Source: Saccharina japonica (lineage: Eukaryota > Sar > Phaeophyceae > Laminariales > Laminariaceae). From it: a stretch of DNA of 64,000 bases. The stretch covers positions 432,884 to 496,883 of the forward strand of contig MEHQ01001493.1 in the NCBI GenBank assembly GCA_008828725.1, written 5' to 3'. Both the position numbers and the translations under genes were made by a program. The first letter of the stretch is position 1. The number at the start of each line of letters is the position of its first letter. Shown here one piece after another: positions 14,099 through 25,453 of the stretch. Below the pieces are notes generated by a model. It did no database searches and had not been told where the DNA came from. It worked only from the letters and a program-made list of their open reading frames with translations.

Positions 14099-17050
14099 AT
14101 GAAGAAAGTCAGCACGGGGGAACGGATCAGATTCGCAGACCTTCGTCGGCGCAGCGTGGGAGGGCCTCGTGGCGATGCGGACAGCGATGTCATGAGCGAA
14201 CAGCTTTTCGTGTCGGAGCTCATGGACACCACCCCTTCGTCATCGTACGAAGGCGAAACGGTGCGAGACGCGTTCGTTTATAATCCTCGCGATCCGTCAG
14301 TTTCAGATTCTCCCCTGGCAAGATACGATTCTGACGGCGAGGCTGCAGATGAAGTGGTTACGGGTACCCAAGAAGGCGTTGGCAAGGCCGACTTGATCGT
14401 CAAGGAAGACGTGCCCGAGGTGAGGCGTGCCTACATACGTATTTAAATATGATGCGTTGTCGGCCTTTGATGTCATGCAATCTTCGAACGCATGAATGCA
14501 TGCCAGCATCGTCTACCTGGCGCCTGTAAACGCATAGGCAATACGTACCTGGCACACCTCTATGCTGTGAGGCTGTAAGCTGCAGCCGTACCAAGTACTA
14601 AATAGCAGTATATAACACCAATATTCGCCATGTGTCGACCCACGCTCTTGGGCTTGTATCTATTCCGATTGCGTGCGCGATACGTGACTGAAGCAACAGC
14701 TACCTCCATGCCCATGCTATCCCTCAGATCCCTGGAGAAACACAACAGGGCTCGCTGTTGGCTGTCGGTCTAGCAGCGGTCAAGATTGGTGCCTCGCAGC
14801 ATGGTCTAGCGGGACCACTCACTGGAGCTCGACATCGCGACGATACGCTTAGCGATGGGGAGAGCTTGATGGGTGACCCACGTGTGGACCACGGCACTGA
14901 TCATGCCCCAGGCGGTTGTACGGTGCGTAATATTGTGGAGAGTGTGCTCCACGCATTAGCAGTGGCGACTCGCTGTCTTGCGATACGTCCATGTCCCCGA
15001 GTAACACTGCTATGGCAGGAAAATAATCCTGGTAGTAAATAGATCTCGTCATGGACAGGCTCATGTCGGGCAGCCTCACTTAATTGTCAATTTATTTTTT
15101 CCCCTGGATTGTTGTGTTGGCTAACGTTCGCACCCCGTTCAGGCTGAGCAGCTAATTGGATCGTTGGTGTCCGAGTGCAAATCGCTTGGTCTGGGAAGCG
15201 AACTAACACAGGTGAGGCGCCTTCTTCCATAGTTTCTCCCATGACCAGGCGGCTGTGTTCCGAACATTCTGCACTCTTTGCTTCCAGTTTCAGGGCGGGC
15301 TATTAATAATGCAGATGGCCGAGCTGGAGTGTCCTGCACTTTTGGTCGTAGTGGTGCTAGAATACTGAGCTTGGGTTTTGTTACGTCATACAGGTACCTG
15401 GTACCTACTCATAGAACCAACCGTTTATGCTTGAAATAAACAGTATGCTTGGAATATACGAATATACCGTACGTACAAGGTACCGACAGCAGTTGAACAG
15501 GGAGCACCTTTTCACGGCGAAAATACGGGTTCAATTCCCGTAAAGGATTAATTGGTATAAGAGTTATTTTTATTGATTTTAAATAAAATGTTCAGTTCTT
15601 TGATTGTATATGCTACAAGTCTTACGAGGCTGTCTGTAGCGTACGTCGACCCTTTTTTTTCGTTCGGCCGCGCTGCGCTCTATAGCGCTCCACGGCCTTC
15701 GCATTTCAATGTCGTATTGATTGTGTTTGCGGTTTCCACGTCGTACACGCGTTGCTGTGCTTTTCGCAAAGTCCATATTTCCTATACGCCCTTGGACTGA
15801 TTGTTATTGCAGGGGACAGATAAATACGTACTGCGCATGGCAGACGACGACTGGGACCCCGATTTGGACTTCCCAGGTCTGGATTCTTCTGCTGTCATCA
15901 CGGACGTGGGCGTGGATCAATTTGTTTTGTGCCACCAGGTGCGTGCTGCTGCTTGTTTTCATTCTGCTGCACGAATTCGAACCGTCACAGCTCCAGCGGT
16001 TGCGCTGCGCGTCCCTATTCTGCACGGATGTTCCGGAGCACTGTGGCCTCGCATCAAAATCACTATTGATGTCCGTAGTTGCATTCCTCACATTGCATTG
16101 TTTTTGCGACACGCTTACCCGACGAACCTCAGGCCAAGGTGGAGCCGATGTTGCATATCACCATCGCGTTACACAAAGGCCTCAATGGCCCATTAACGGG
16201 AACTGGGGCCATGGAGGCACCAGGCGCAGGAGCTACTATGACTCTCGAGGTTGACTTTCAAACTCCGGGGCAGGAGGGGACGCATCACATGAGCATGCCA
16301 ATAGGTGGGTGGACCTTCTTGAAACTCGATTCGAGTGAATTTCAGGCTTTCTTGCGGGAAAAAGTCCACAGCACTTCGGCTTCCACGAAAAGCACGTTTT
16401 TTTTCGGGCACATTTTTGACATTTTTTGTGTCAATTTGTACCGGTATTTATTACCGATTCGTAGTTGTTTAATGTCCAATCATGTGTTAACTTATTGCTA
16501 TCTTCTCCGTCGTTTTCCAACTGCCGTGCTATGCGTTTCTTTAGCCCCCAACGGCCAAGTAGATTTAGTACGGTTCAGAGATAGCGGCTTAAGGAGCGCC
16601 GCGGTGAGTGCAGCAGAGTGTGAGTTCGAGCAGCTTTTGGGCATGGGACCAAGTGCCAAGGAGCAGGTGCCTGAGCAGGTGCAGCTTCCGGAGAAGGAGC
16701 AGCTTCCGGAGAAGGTTCTGGTGCCGGAGAAGGTTCAGGTTCCGGAGAAGGTTCCTGACCAAGAAGGAGCGGAAGAGACCGCCAAGCAGACTCCTGGCCA
16801 GGAAGGGGCGGAAGAGACCGTCGAGCAGATTCCTGGCCAAGAAGGGGCGGAAGACACCACCAGGCAGACTCCTGGCCAGGAGGGGGCGGAAGAGACCGTC
16901 GAGCAGATTCCTGACCAAGAAGGAGCGGAAGAGATCGTCAAGCTCAGAAATATGGACACTGGCGAGGATATCGACCTGGCGGAGATCAAAGATCGCGTAC
17001 CGCCGTCGTTGGATCCTGGAGAACTGTTTCGAACGAAAAATTTGCCGTAG
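14099..17050 (+). CDS. Unrecognised multi-exon gene with C-terminal protein repeats
   Basis: A chain of phase-0 exons with good splice sites: 14099-14419 (ends CCCGAG|GTGAGG), 14728-14922 (CCCTCAG|ATCCCT to ACG|GTGCGT), 15143-15211 (ends ACACAG|GTGAGG), 15813-15938 (TTGCAG|GGGACA to CACCAG|GTGCGT) and 16133-17050. Read through, it gives about 542 residues. The start is the first ATG of the frame segment beginning MKKVSTGERIRFADLRRRS. Residues around exons 4-5 are acidic (MADDDWDPDLDFPGLDSSA), followed by a compact part containing LHITIALHKGLNGPLTG and GWTFLKLDSSEFQAFLREK. The C terminus has VPEK/LPEK hexads and then five 14-residue repeats of the type QEGAEETVEQIPG. A further small intron may lie within 16364-16544, where the sequence turns T-rich and hydrophobic. 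I do not recognise the family. The consistent phases and splice sites make a real gene likely. Confidence 0.6.
15503..15550 (+). tRNA. trnE: 3' fragment of an organelle-type tRNA-Glu(UUC), pseudo
   Basis: The bases read as an anticodon arm with CTTTTCACGG (anticodon TTC), then a perfect T arm ACGGG-TTCAATT-CCCGT (15525-15541) and an acceptor-like AAAGGAT. This resembles bacterial or organellar tRNA-Glu, where 'CTTTCACGGCGG' is typical, rather than a nuclear tRNA-Glu. The 5' acceptor strand and a normal D arm are missing. The next 45 bases are very AT-rich, as in mitochondrial or plastid spacers. It lies in an intron of the unrecognised gene (between exons ending at 15211 and starting at 15813). 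It is best read as a fragment of organelle DNA inserted in the nucleus and not as a working tRNA. Confidence 0.45.
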
Positions 17051-20000
17051 GCCTGCAGCAGCAGTTTTGGTGAAGTTTTGTGGGCTTGCGTCGACGTTTA
17101 TTTATGGGTGTGTTGGGACAACAATGCTTGAATGTATCTGCGACACAGGTATCACATCACAGCAGTCCTGTCTGAAAGGGTCGTGTAGCAGTCATTAGTA
17201 CGGTACCTGTTTTTACTGTTGCTAGATGACGATGCCAAGCCAAGCGGTTCCTGTATACCGCGTAACCTGGAGGGCTTGACAGGTTTCCACGGCACCGCTC
17301 TACGGTAGCCGGCTTCGGAAAAAAAGTGCAGCGTTGCACGGTTGTAGCATTCTGTGATACGACCATCAGCCTGCTGTGACGTAGATATGTTTCTGTAATA
17401 TGAGATCAATGGGCATATTGAAGGACTATTAAAGGACTCTTGTGTTGCCGACATCGCTTGTGCTGTGCACGTTTTGAGTCGTCGGTTGGACTTTGCACGG
17501 TAGAAACGTCCGTCTCAGCAGTGTGGCAGTGTGGCACGAGCGAGGTATCGCGGGGGACGCTTTGGATGCTGTGTTCTGTAGAGGTTGCCGTCGGAAGTTT
17601 ATTTGGTTTTTTGCAGTCAATTTTTCCTGTCGTTGGGATCCTGGGCCTCCGCACAAGGTAAAGGTTCGACTCGGCGGTTCACGACTTGCTACTTTGTTCA
17701 AAGATACATTAGATTGCAAACACCGTTGTGCACGTATACAAACTTGGAATGCGATGCTGGTACGCTTGGTGTACAGCCGCCTTGTGTGATCCAGGGGGGT
17801 TAGGTTGTTGGCGATCACCTAGCTCTCCACATCAAGTACTATTGAAGCGTCACAATTACTACCTTGCCTTGACTCATTGCCACTACTTGCTTTATCCAGC
17901 AGTACAGCTTCGTTTTCCTGCAGTTTTGTTTGTGGATTGTGTCATTGGCTTGCTTGGTGTTTTCGTGGTTGCGTCGTTGTGTTGTTGAGCTGTTGTCTTG
18001 TACCAGGTAGTATATTGCCCGGATTTACGGCACGTTTCTCCTGGATATTATGCTGCCAAAGCAGTATTTCAGTATTTTTTTACTTTTGTTGTCGTACGTA
18101 GCACATTCAGAACCTGCCCCACTACGTATAACTAGTGTGTTGCTGCGGACGCTGAAAAACAGAGACCCTCAACCAAGTCTTGCGCCAAATATACTTTACC
18201 TGGTATACTTTATAGTAAAGATCCTGCACAACAAACGGTAGGGAGGGGTGGAAGATATTTTATAGCGGGTTGTGTGTTCGTTTTAATTGAATAAAAACTT
18301 TTGATATATCTGCTGTGTTCGTACCGGTAGCATAATGGCTTCACGTGTAAGCCCTGTACATAATACCGTCACTCAAAAAAACTGCACGCATTTACCCTGG
18401 GACCGGTGTGTGCTGTTGCGTGCAGCACCACACCGTCCTTTTCCCGCGAATTTTCGAATTTTCCTGCGATACATGCTCCAAGATGGAGGCATGCTATGAT
18501 ACCGTAGAAGGTACTAGTGGGCTCAAAACAGTCATTACGGCCGACGGGGCTCTTGACCTGCGGGACTAACTGTCCAATGGAACTACTGTGAGCGTGCAAT
18601 GGAACTGGAATCCCGTGTTATGTGGGATTTGCGTAGCCATTGTTGGGATTGTTCACCGCGAGGTGCGGATCTTTTAAAAAATCAAAATCGGGGGTTTAAT
18701 TGGGGTCGAGGTATTAAGGAGCTCACTTGAGGAGCCTGATAAACACTTATTAATAGGTGTCCCCGTTTACCGCATTTATAGCATGCGAAGCAACATTAAT
18801 CATCCCCAAAAGGTGTGCCGTCCCATGGAATCGAACTCCTGGGTTTGTATGGCTCGGTCGAATGCACTGACCCTGCTTGGGTCCGTTGTGCCAGGCCTTG
18901 GCGAGGCCTCTGGCCTTAAGTCTCCGCGAACAGGCGGTTTGTACACGGCGGACGTATTGTCTTGAGGATCCGATCTAGCCGGGCGATGCGCCAGTCGTCG
19001 CAAATAAACCGGATTGGTCTGCCTATCAATTTTAATTTCCATTGGGCTTCCCACGAGTTGATGGCTTCCGTGTCGTGTGTCGGCAAAAATATATATAATC
19101 CTCAACGGGCCTGAGGCGCCGACCTCATCCCCACCGCGGAAAGCCCTGTATCGCTAGCTTTGCGGGACGGCGTCCACCATTGCTTCTTTTGAACCCTGTA
19201 TTCATAACGGAGGCCTCGCAAGCTACTCCAGATAAGTCCGCAGTGGGCAGCACTCCCTTCGGACGGTATCCCTCAGTTTGTTGGATAGATCAGCAAAGCA
19301 CCGTGGAACTGTCGCCACCGCAAGCTCCCGACGGGCGCTGACGGCATCCAGGATTGTTTTGTTTGTCACTCACTCGGCCCCCTGTGAACAAGACTGCCTG
19401 CGCTTTTTGGTGGGGCTGCAACGTAAACTGGTTCACCAGGAAGTTGTCCTCGAAAAACGACGACTATTCCGCTGCCCCTAAGCGCTGGAGCAGGTGCTTG
19501 TGTATCCACACCTCGTTGTTTTTGTCTTGCCTCTATTGTTGTAACGTCCAATTCGGGCTACGATCAAGGTCTGGAAAAGAGGGAAGTCGGGTCTTGCCTC
19601 CTCTTCCCGAATGCTTGTTCCCTATCTACTGTACGTAAGCACACAGTCAGTCCTTCCATGTAAAATACAGTACACGCCATCCCTTCCCGTATATTCCTGC
19701 ATCCTGGACCTTTTACAGGGCATTACCGTATAGCACTAGTCCCCCCTAATGAGCCGTGTATAAGCAAGACAACAGTAGAAGATTATGGAAAATGCTGGCT
19801 CAACAAACTATACAATTAATACGTGGAACATGGGCCGAAGATGTGGCGGCTCAAACCCCACTCCCACACCTATTCTATATACACTCGCACCCTGAGAGAC
19901 TGCAAAACCTCCTGAAGGGACGTCAAAAAAGGAAAGAAAGCCCACACCCGTAAGGGCCTAAAAACGCCAGACAGCTCGTAAGGTATACCGCCACATCCCT

Positions 20001-20876
20001 CGTGAGGGGACGGGGGCGGGGCGACAATGCATATTTGGCAAAATAAGCAACACAAAAAAAGCGGTACCGTCACACACCCCGGCGGGGGGGGGGGAGGGGG
20101 GAGAATGCATTTATTTTATGAAAACAGGAGAACACGTCGTCACATAACATGATGATGTACTACAGTAGTATACAGTATGTCAAGTTAGTCATGATAGTTG
20201 CTACATCCCCAGCGAGAGGCGGGGAGGTGGGTGGGGGGGCGGGGGAGGTGTAGTTGAAAATAGCAGAACACTAACACTGCAACCCTGTGCCTCGGTATAG
20301 GAGTGACCACGCAGCAAGCAATTGTTTTGCCTCAAAATCACGGGGGATCGGCTAACGAAAGAAAGAAAAAAACTCGTGCGACCTACGAGCGAGTACGGCA
20401 ATAAAAAGGGCAAAGAAAGGCATCACGCTGAGGTTGAACACGAGCCACAGTCAAAAGACTGGCCACAAATTCTTGAGCGGTCGCAAAAGCTATTATACTC
20501 GTAGAAGAGGAGCGAGCTTCATTTTCCCGTTTTTTCAATATATTTTTTCTATTTTTTCATTTTTTTTTTCGTTTTTCATTTTTTCGATTCTTCCCCTGTG
20601 CGAACATCCACACATTTTGCACTGAAACCCAATCTCATCATCATCAGTCAGTCAGTCCATGCTCGGAGAGGAACGAGGAACCAGGGACCAGCTGTACGAG
20701 GGAAGGATGCTCTGACGTATCTTTTTCTTGGGACGTGAAACACATTAGTGGGCTCTGTGAACAACGCGGGCGCACGGTTGGCCTCATCATCGAAGTGGTC
20801 CGAACATCGCCCGCTTGTCGGCGGGTATACATTACAGGAACCCCACAGCGCGATACGAGTACGAGGTTTATTCACG
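17051..20876. other. Intergenic, no gene recognised
   Basis: No exon chain or family motif found. It contains a tRNA-like stretch on the minus strand (about 18825-18895), a CTATTAATAG palindrome near 18748, and G-rich runs at 20081-20102 and 20218-20250 that could form quadruplexes. Downstream of these (20520-20600) is a T-rich stretch. The segment 18880-19560 is less degenerate than its surroundings and may be an old retroelement, but I could not identify it. Confidence 0.45.
18825..18895 (-). repeat. tRNA-like sequence (pseudo-tRNA or SINE head)
   Basis: On the minus strand a D-arm-like hairpin GGTC...GACC is followed after about 25 bases by a B-box-like GGAGTTCGATTCC and an acceptor-like GGGACGG. 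The 5' CGGACCC pairs with it only partly and the T stem is poor, so this is not a functional tRNA. It does not share the body of the SINE at 7524 or 54541. Confidence 0.3.
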
Positions 20877-23800
20877 ATGCACTCTCAGGTTCATGGGGCC
20901 GTTAAATTCGTCCTGGAGTCGGCTCCTATGCGTCTCCTGGTTGATACGTGCAACTCCTCTCTCGAGATTGTAGGGGCACCTGTTCCGCCAATGGATGCTG
21001 AGCAAGTGTTGGTTTGGATCGCCGCCACGGTCTCGACGTTGGCTTCCTACTATATCTTCTTTGGCAAGAGGCATCGACGACGCCGCAAGCATCTCTTCGC
21101 TGAGCTGAGGGAAGCACAGCTCCAAGTCGCAAGGCTAGAGGAGAAGCTTCTCGAAGCGGAAGGGGAAGAAGACAGCGGCGAGGACGGCCGAGAAGTGCGT
21201 ATCTGGATGGACGGAGCATTTGATATGATGCACTACGGCCACATGAACGCGTTTCGCCAAGGAAAGGCCTTGGGCACACACCTCGTGGTCGGGGTCAACA
21301 GCGATGAATCGATCGCTAAATGCAAAGGCCCGCCTGTGATGAACGACCAGGAGCGCTTGACAGCGGTAGAGGGCTGCAAGTTCGTCGACGAAGTCGTACC
21401 GGGAGTGCCGTACGTCATGAGCCCGGAGTATCTGGAATACGTTATCGATACCTATCGGATCGATTTCGTGGTACACGGTGATGACCCATGCATCGTGGAC
21501 GGAAAGGACGTGTACGAGGCTGCCAAGGCCAAAGGCAAGTACCGTTCCATCCCAAGAACAGAAGGAGTGTCAACCACGGACATCGTCGGCCGGATGTTGC
21601 TGCAGAGCAGAAGCCACCACTCGTCCCGCGCCGAGGGACACGAAATTCCGCGCTTGGCATCCTTCAATCGCCGGTATGTGTGCCTAGTGTGCGCCTGCAA
21701 TCGTCGCCCGATCGCCTGTTTTAGCCCGAAAAACGCCAGGCATCCAGGCATTGCGTTGTTATTGTTGGCGTGGTTTTGTATCTGCTCATCTGCTCGTATA
21801 TACAAAGAATGTCGTCTCGGACCTCGTATTTTGTACGTACAAGTGCTCGCCTGTATGCTCGTATAAAATATATACGAGTATGTATACGAGTATACAGCAA
21901 CGCTTGCAACAGGTGTCCTGTTGTTGGAGTTAAACCGACGGACAGCAGACAGCAGTACGTATGTACATTCGTCAACACTCGGCGGACCAGTGTTAAAAGC
22001 GTAAAGCTCTGCGTACTCGTGATAAAGCGGTATTATCAGTTGTAGAAAACTCTACCGCGGGCACCAGGTACAGTAGTTATCAGTACTCGTGCAACCATTT
22101 TATTGTTCCGACTTGGCGCGAACCCGCAGTATAGCAGCAGTATACTATTAATAACATAATATCGGGCCCGCGGAACGGCGGCACTTGTTTTATCTACATT
22201 TTAGAGATGCAGCAAAGAAAGATCAATCAACACCAGCCTCGTCCTCGCAAGTCTCCCATACCAACAACTTGTGTCCTCAAATAATTCGAATCCCCCCCCC
22301 CCCGGAACGGGCAGTGAGGGCATGCCCCGTTTATCGTATACCGTACATTTTACAAAACAGCGGGAGTGCCCCGTTTTCTTGTCGAGAAACTACTGCTGTA
22401 CCAGGCACTAGGTATTCATGTACGATAGGATTGCTTGAAGACTCGAAGCACGCATGACAATTCTCCTCTTTCATTAGATGTCACTCTTGTACCAGGTAGG
22501 TTCTGTTTCTGACATGCTGGCTTTCTTCATTCCGTGGTTCGCTTGCATGAATCAAGACGCGAGCCACTGCAGGTGCGATCGAAGTTCCTCACGACGTCAT
22601 GGATGTTGCGCCTCTTCTCCGCCGGAGTCCAGGCCCCACCGAAGGGCGCACGGGTGGTCTACATTGACGGTGAGCCAGTCATGGCGACACCATTTTGTGC
22701 CAACCTCGGACATCAAATGTGTCTTCAAATGTGTGCATAATACCTGTACGAGTAACTTTCCCTTTCTTGACTGTCGAAATGCAGGTGCTTGGGACATGTT
22801 TCACGCCGGTCATGTTGCCATCCTAAAGCAGGCGCGGGAGTTTGGGGACTACCTAATTGCAGGTGTACACAGCGACGAGGTCGTCAATGCACAGCGTGGG
22901 TTCAACATGCCGATCATGAACCTCAATGAAAGGGTTCTCAGCGTTCTGGGCTGCGCCTACGTCAACGATGTCCTCATTGACGCTCCGCTGCGAATCACAA
23001 GGTTTGTGAGTTATGGCTATGGCAGTGCATTGTGCTCGTGTGCGGTTATTGTTGCGCTTGCGCGCGAAGGTGGGGACCAGGAAGAATACGAAGAACGCCC
23101 CTCACTGACATGCGCGATTCTTGGCCAACAGTACGTAGCCTTCAGTCGTCAATACCCTACCTCACTTTTGCCACTTTTGTCTCGTGTCGTTTGTGACCTT
23201 GCGTGGTGTCCCTTTCCTGCAAAGTCGATGTCGTTACCGTATACCTATGTTTTTTTTTCTGTTCATAGCATGTGCTGTGTCACCCCGACTCCCCTTTTGG
23301 CTTTTTTGCTGTCTTTTTGCACTTCATGTCTGTCGTTGGCCCTGAGATTACCCGCAACCCTCGTGTTTCGGATCTGCACCCCAAGCGTTCGTTTTTATGA
23401 TTTACCTCTCTTTGTCCGGGTTTGATTTATGATGATTCTTATTTTCTTGGTTTCCAAAATGTATGGGATTACATCGTCTCCTTGTCAGGTGTGAGTACTA
23501 TTTTGTACAGGTATGTTACTTCGTTCCAATGGGACGCTGCGCCTGAATTGTGACTACGTACGGGCTTCGGTACAGATTTTGGGGGAAAGAGCTGCAACAA
23601 TGTGGAAATATTATCATCACATGGTGCTCTTGTTTTCATGCTTTCATTGTTTGCAGGGAGATGATTGCTTCGCTCAAGATTTGTGCCGCAGTGCATGGAA
23701 CCGTGGATGACAACATGGCAGTCAACGGAATCGGGGGTGACAACGAGGAAGAGCCAGAGGGTAAGGGAGGACAAGGAGAAGCCTGTTTTGCAAACTGCTT

Positions 23801-24534
23801 CGGTAGTTGCTGGACCCGTTGGTGTTTACAGCGGATATGATATTGCCACCCACAGGCGTACTGCATATTTGCTGTCTTTGAGAACAACCACGTTGGGTTG
23901 ATCGCCGCGGCTTTCACGAATGCGGCGGCTGATGAGCATGCGCCCACTTTCCCCTTGTTTTGGTGCGCGCGCAATAATGCAGGTGGTGAAATCTCTCCGT
24001 ATGACGTGCCAAAGGAAATGGACATGTTCCATGAGATAACGAGGCGAGTGCTGCCTGCGGCTACAGCTTCAAGTCTTGCTTGAATGTCTTTCGCCATCGT
24101 TGTTTTTTTGTGTCGGCCTGTCGACGGCACTGTTGCAAGGTTGAGAGTCTCTGTCAAGCATCTATGTAACCGTTATATGTACGTATTGTGCGTGAGTTTC
24201 CCGGCGCTCTGGTACCTGTGAGCAGCTCTACAAATCTGACGGTTAGTTGGGATTATGAGGCATATTGAGCTTTTCTGTCAGCCAACCGAAGACACCTATG
24301 GAAGGTTGACAGTTCTGTGTCAAAGCGTCACTCACTCACCCGTTGTAACTTACGCGTTCATTTCTATTCTTACGGCCATCCTTGAACAGCTCTTCAAATC
24401 TGACCGTCATGGAGATTGTGGGGCGCATCGAGGCCAACCAAGAACTGTTCCAGCGAAAGTACGCAAAGAAGATGGCAGCAGAAGACGAGTACTACAAAAA
24501 GCGGTATAAACTCAAGCCGAATGCGCGTGCTTGA
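20877..24534 (+). CDS. PCYT2: Ethanolamine-phosphate cytidylyltransferase (CTP:phosphoethanolamine cytidylyltransferase)
   Basis: Makes CDP-ethanolamine from CTP and phosphoethanolamine, the regulated step of the Kennedy pathway to phosphatidylethanolamine. Exons: 20877 to about 21677, 22573-22669, 22785-23001, 23657-23760, 23983-24043, 24390-24534, giving about 474 residues. The 20877 ATG is the first in frame. A hydrophobic segment (residues about 43-63) followed by KRHRRRRK suggests membrane anchoring, as in plant PECT1. Domain 1 has DGAFDMMHYGH (HxGH at 119-122), HGDDPC and RTEGVSTTDIVGRML. Domain 2 has YIDGAWDMFHAGHVAIL (HxGH at about 306-309), GVHSDE and NERVLSVLGCAYV. The tail reads NLTVMEIVGRIEANQ. 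The first donor is uncertain: GTATGT at 21674 is a better site but leaves the wrong phase, while 21678 keeps the frame. An 18-nt exon at 22478-22495 (TCATTAG|...|GTAGGT) is possible and would add six residues. The last intron appears to use a GC donor. Confidence 0.92.
24044..24389 (+). other. Probable GC-AG intron in PCYT2
   Basis: The exon ending ...GAGATAACGAG is followed by GCGAGT, and the next exon starts after CTTGAACAG at 24390. Only this junction keeps the frame (phase 2) and joins FHEITS to SSNLTVMEIVGRIEAN, which matches the conserved 'SNLTTD.IV.RI' of the family. The nearest GT (24048) would put the next exon out of frame. Confidence 0.7.
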
Positions 24535-25453
24535 GCAAATATGTGCTGGACACTCAAGACCCAGGGGAAACTGATCTGATGTGTGTCGTCGGCTGCTGAA
24601 GAGTTTAGCCTCGTTTCAAGATAGATACTCAGGTTTCAGAAGGGGGTAGTCAAATCCCGGTCGTTGCTGCAGTCAAACTCGATGGAGTGATTTTGTTATT
24701 TTACATATCCGTACAAGGAACTTCTCGCGTTGTCGTAAGTCACACGTTTTGTGTGTTTTGGCGGGGAGTACTCCACAGGCAACTCCTCGTGGTGTCGGCG
24801 GCATTCGCTACGTTTTTGGTAAAGTGCAAAGCTGCGTACAGCGCCATCATGCCGTTTGGCGATTGGGGATGGACGATTTTGATAATAGGCACATCTGGGT
24901 TGCGCTCAGTTTGTTCGGCTTTCCGCCGATCCCACAGCAGTGCAGCCTGAGTTAAGCCGCGATTGATTTATTATGGAGGTCTACAGCACCCTATAGCACC
25001 CTCGAAGGTGCGGCTGCGATGGCAACTGGGCCGTTTATTGAAGAGGGAGCTTCGTGTGCTCTCGCTTGCCGTTAATTCAAACGTGGATCCGTCTGCTTCC
25101 GAACGTGATCAGTACATTTTTTTTGATCTGCCAAACGGGCTCGTCGCTCTTCAAAACACACGCCGCCTCCGTTTGTGCGAAAGCCATCTATTTCCTATTA
25201 CCTTACCATCCCCGCTGTACCCCCTTGAGACCAGCGCATTGTCCTATTAATAGGCGCCGCTACGATGCGAGCCCAAAAGTCTTACCAGGCATAATACAAA
25301 ATCGTGGTGGAGAGCAGCGAAGTCCACACGAAACGGCACTGCTATCCCCTCAGCGCGGTCTCAGTCATCACACGTCGGAAATGACAGCTCTTGAGACCTG
25401 TTGCTGCTGTCCACAAATCAAAAGATACTCGGAATCCCCAACCTCAATCAAAG
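24535..25453. other. Convergent intergenic region between PCYT2 and CTR9
   Basis: About 920 bases between two stop codons on opposite strands, so it must hold both 3' untranslated regions and poly-A sites. No gene is seen. A perfect CCTATTAATAGG palindrome lies at 25244-25255. Confidence 0.55.
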
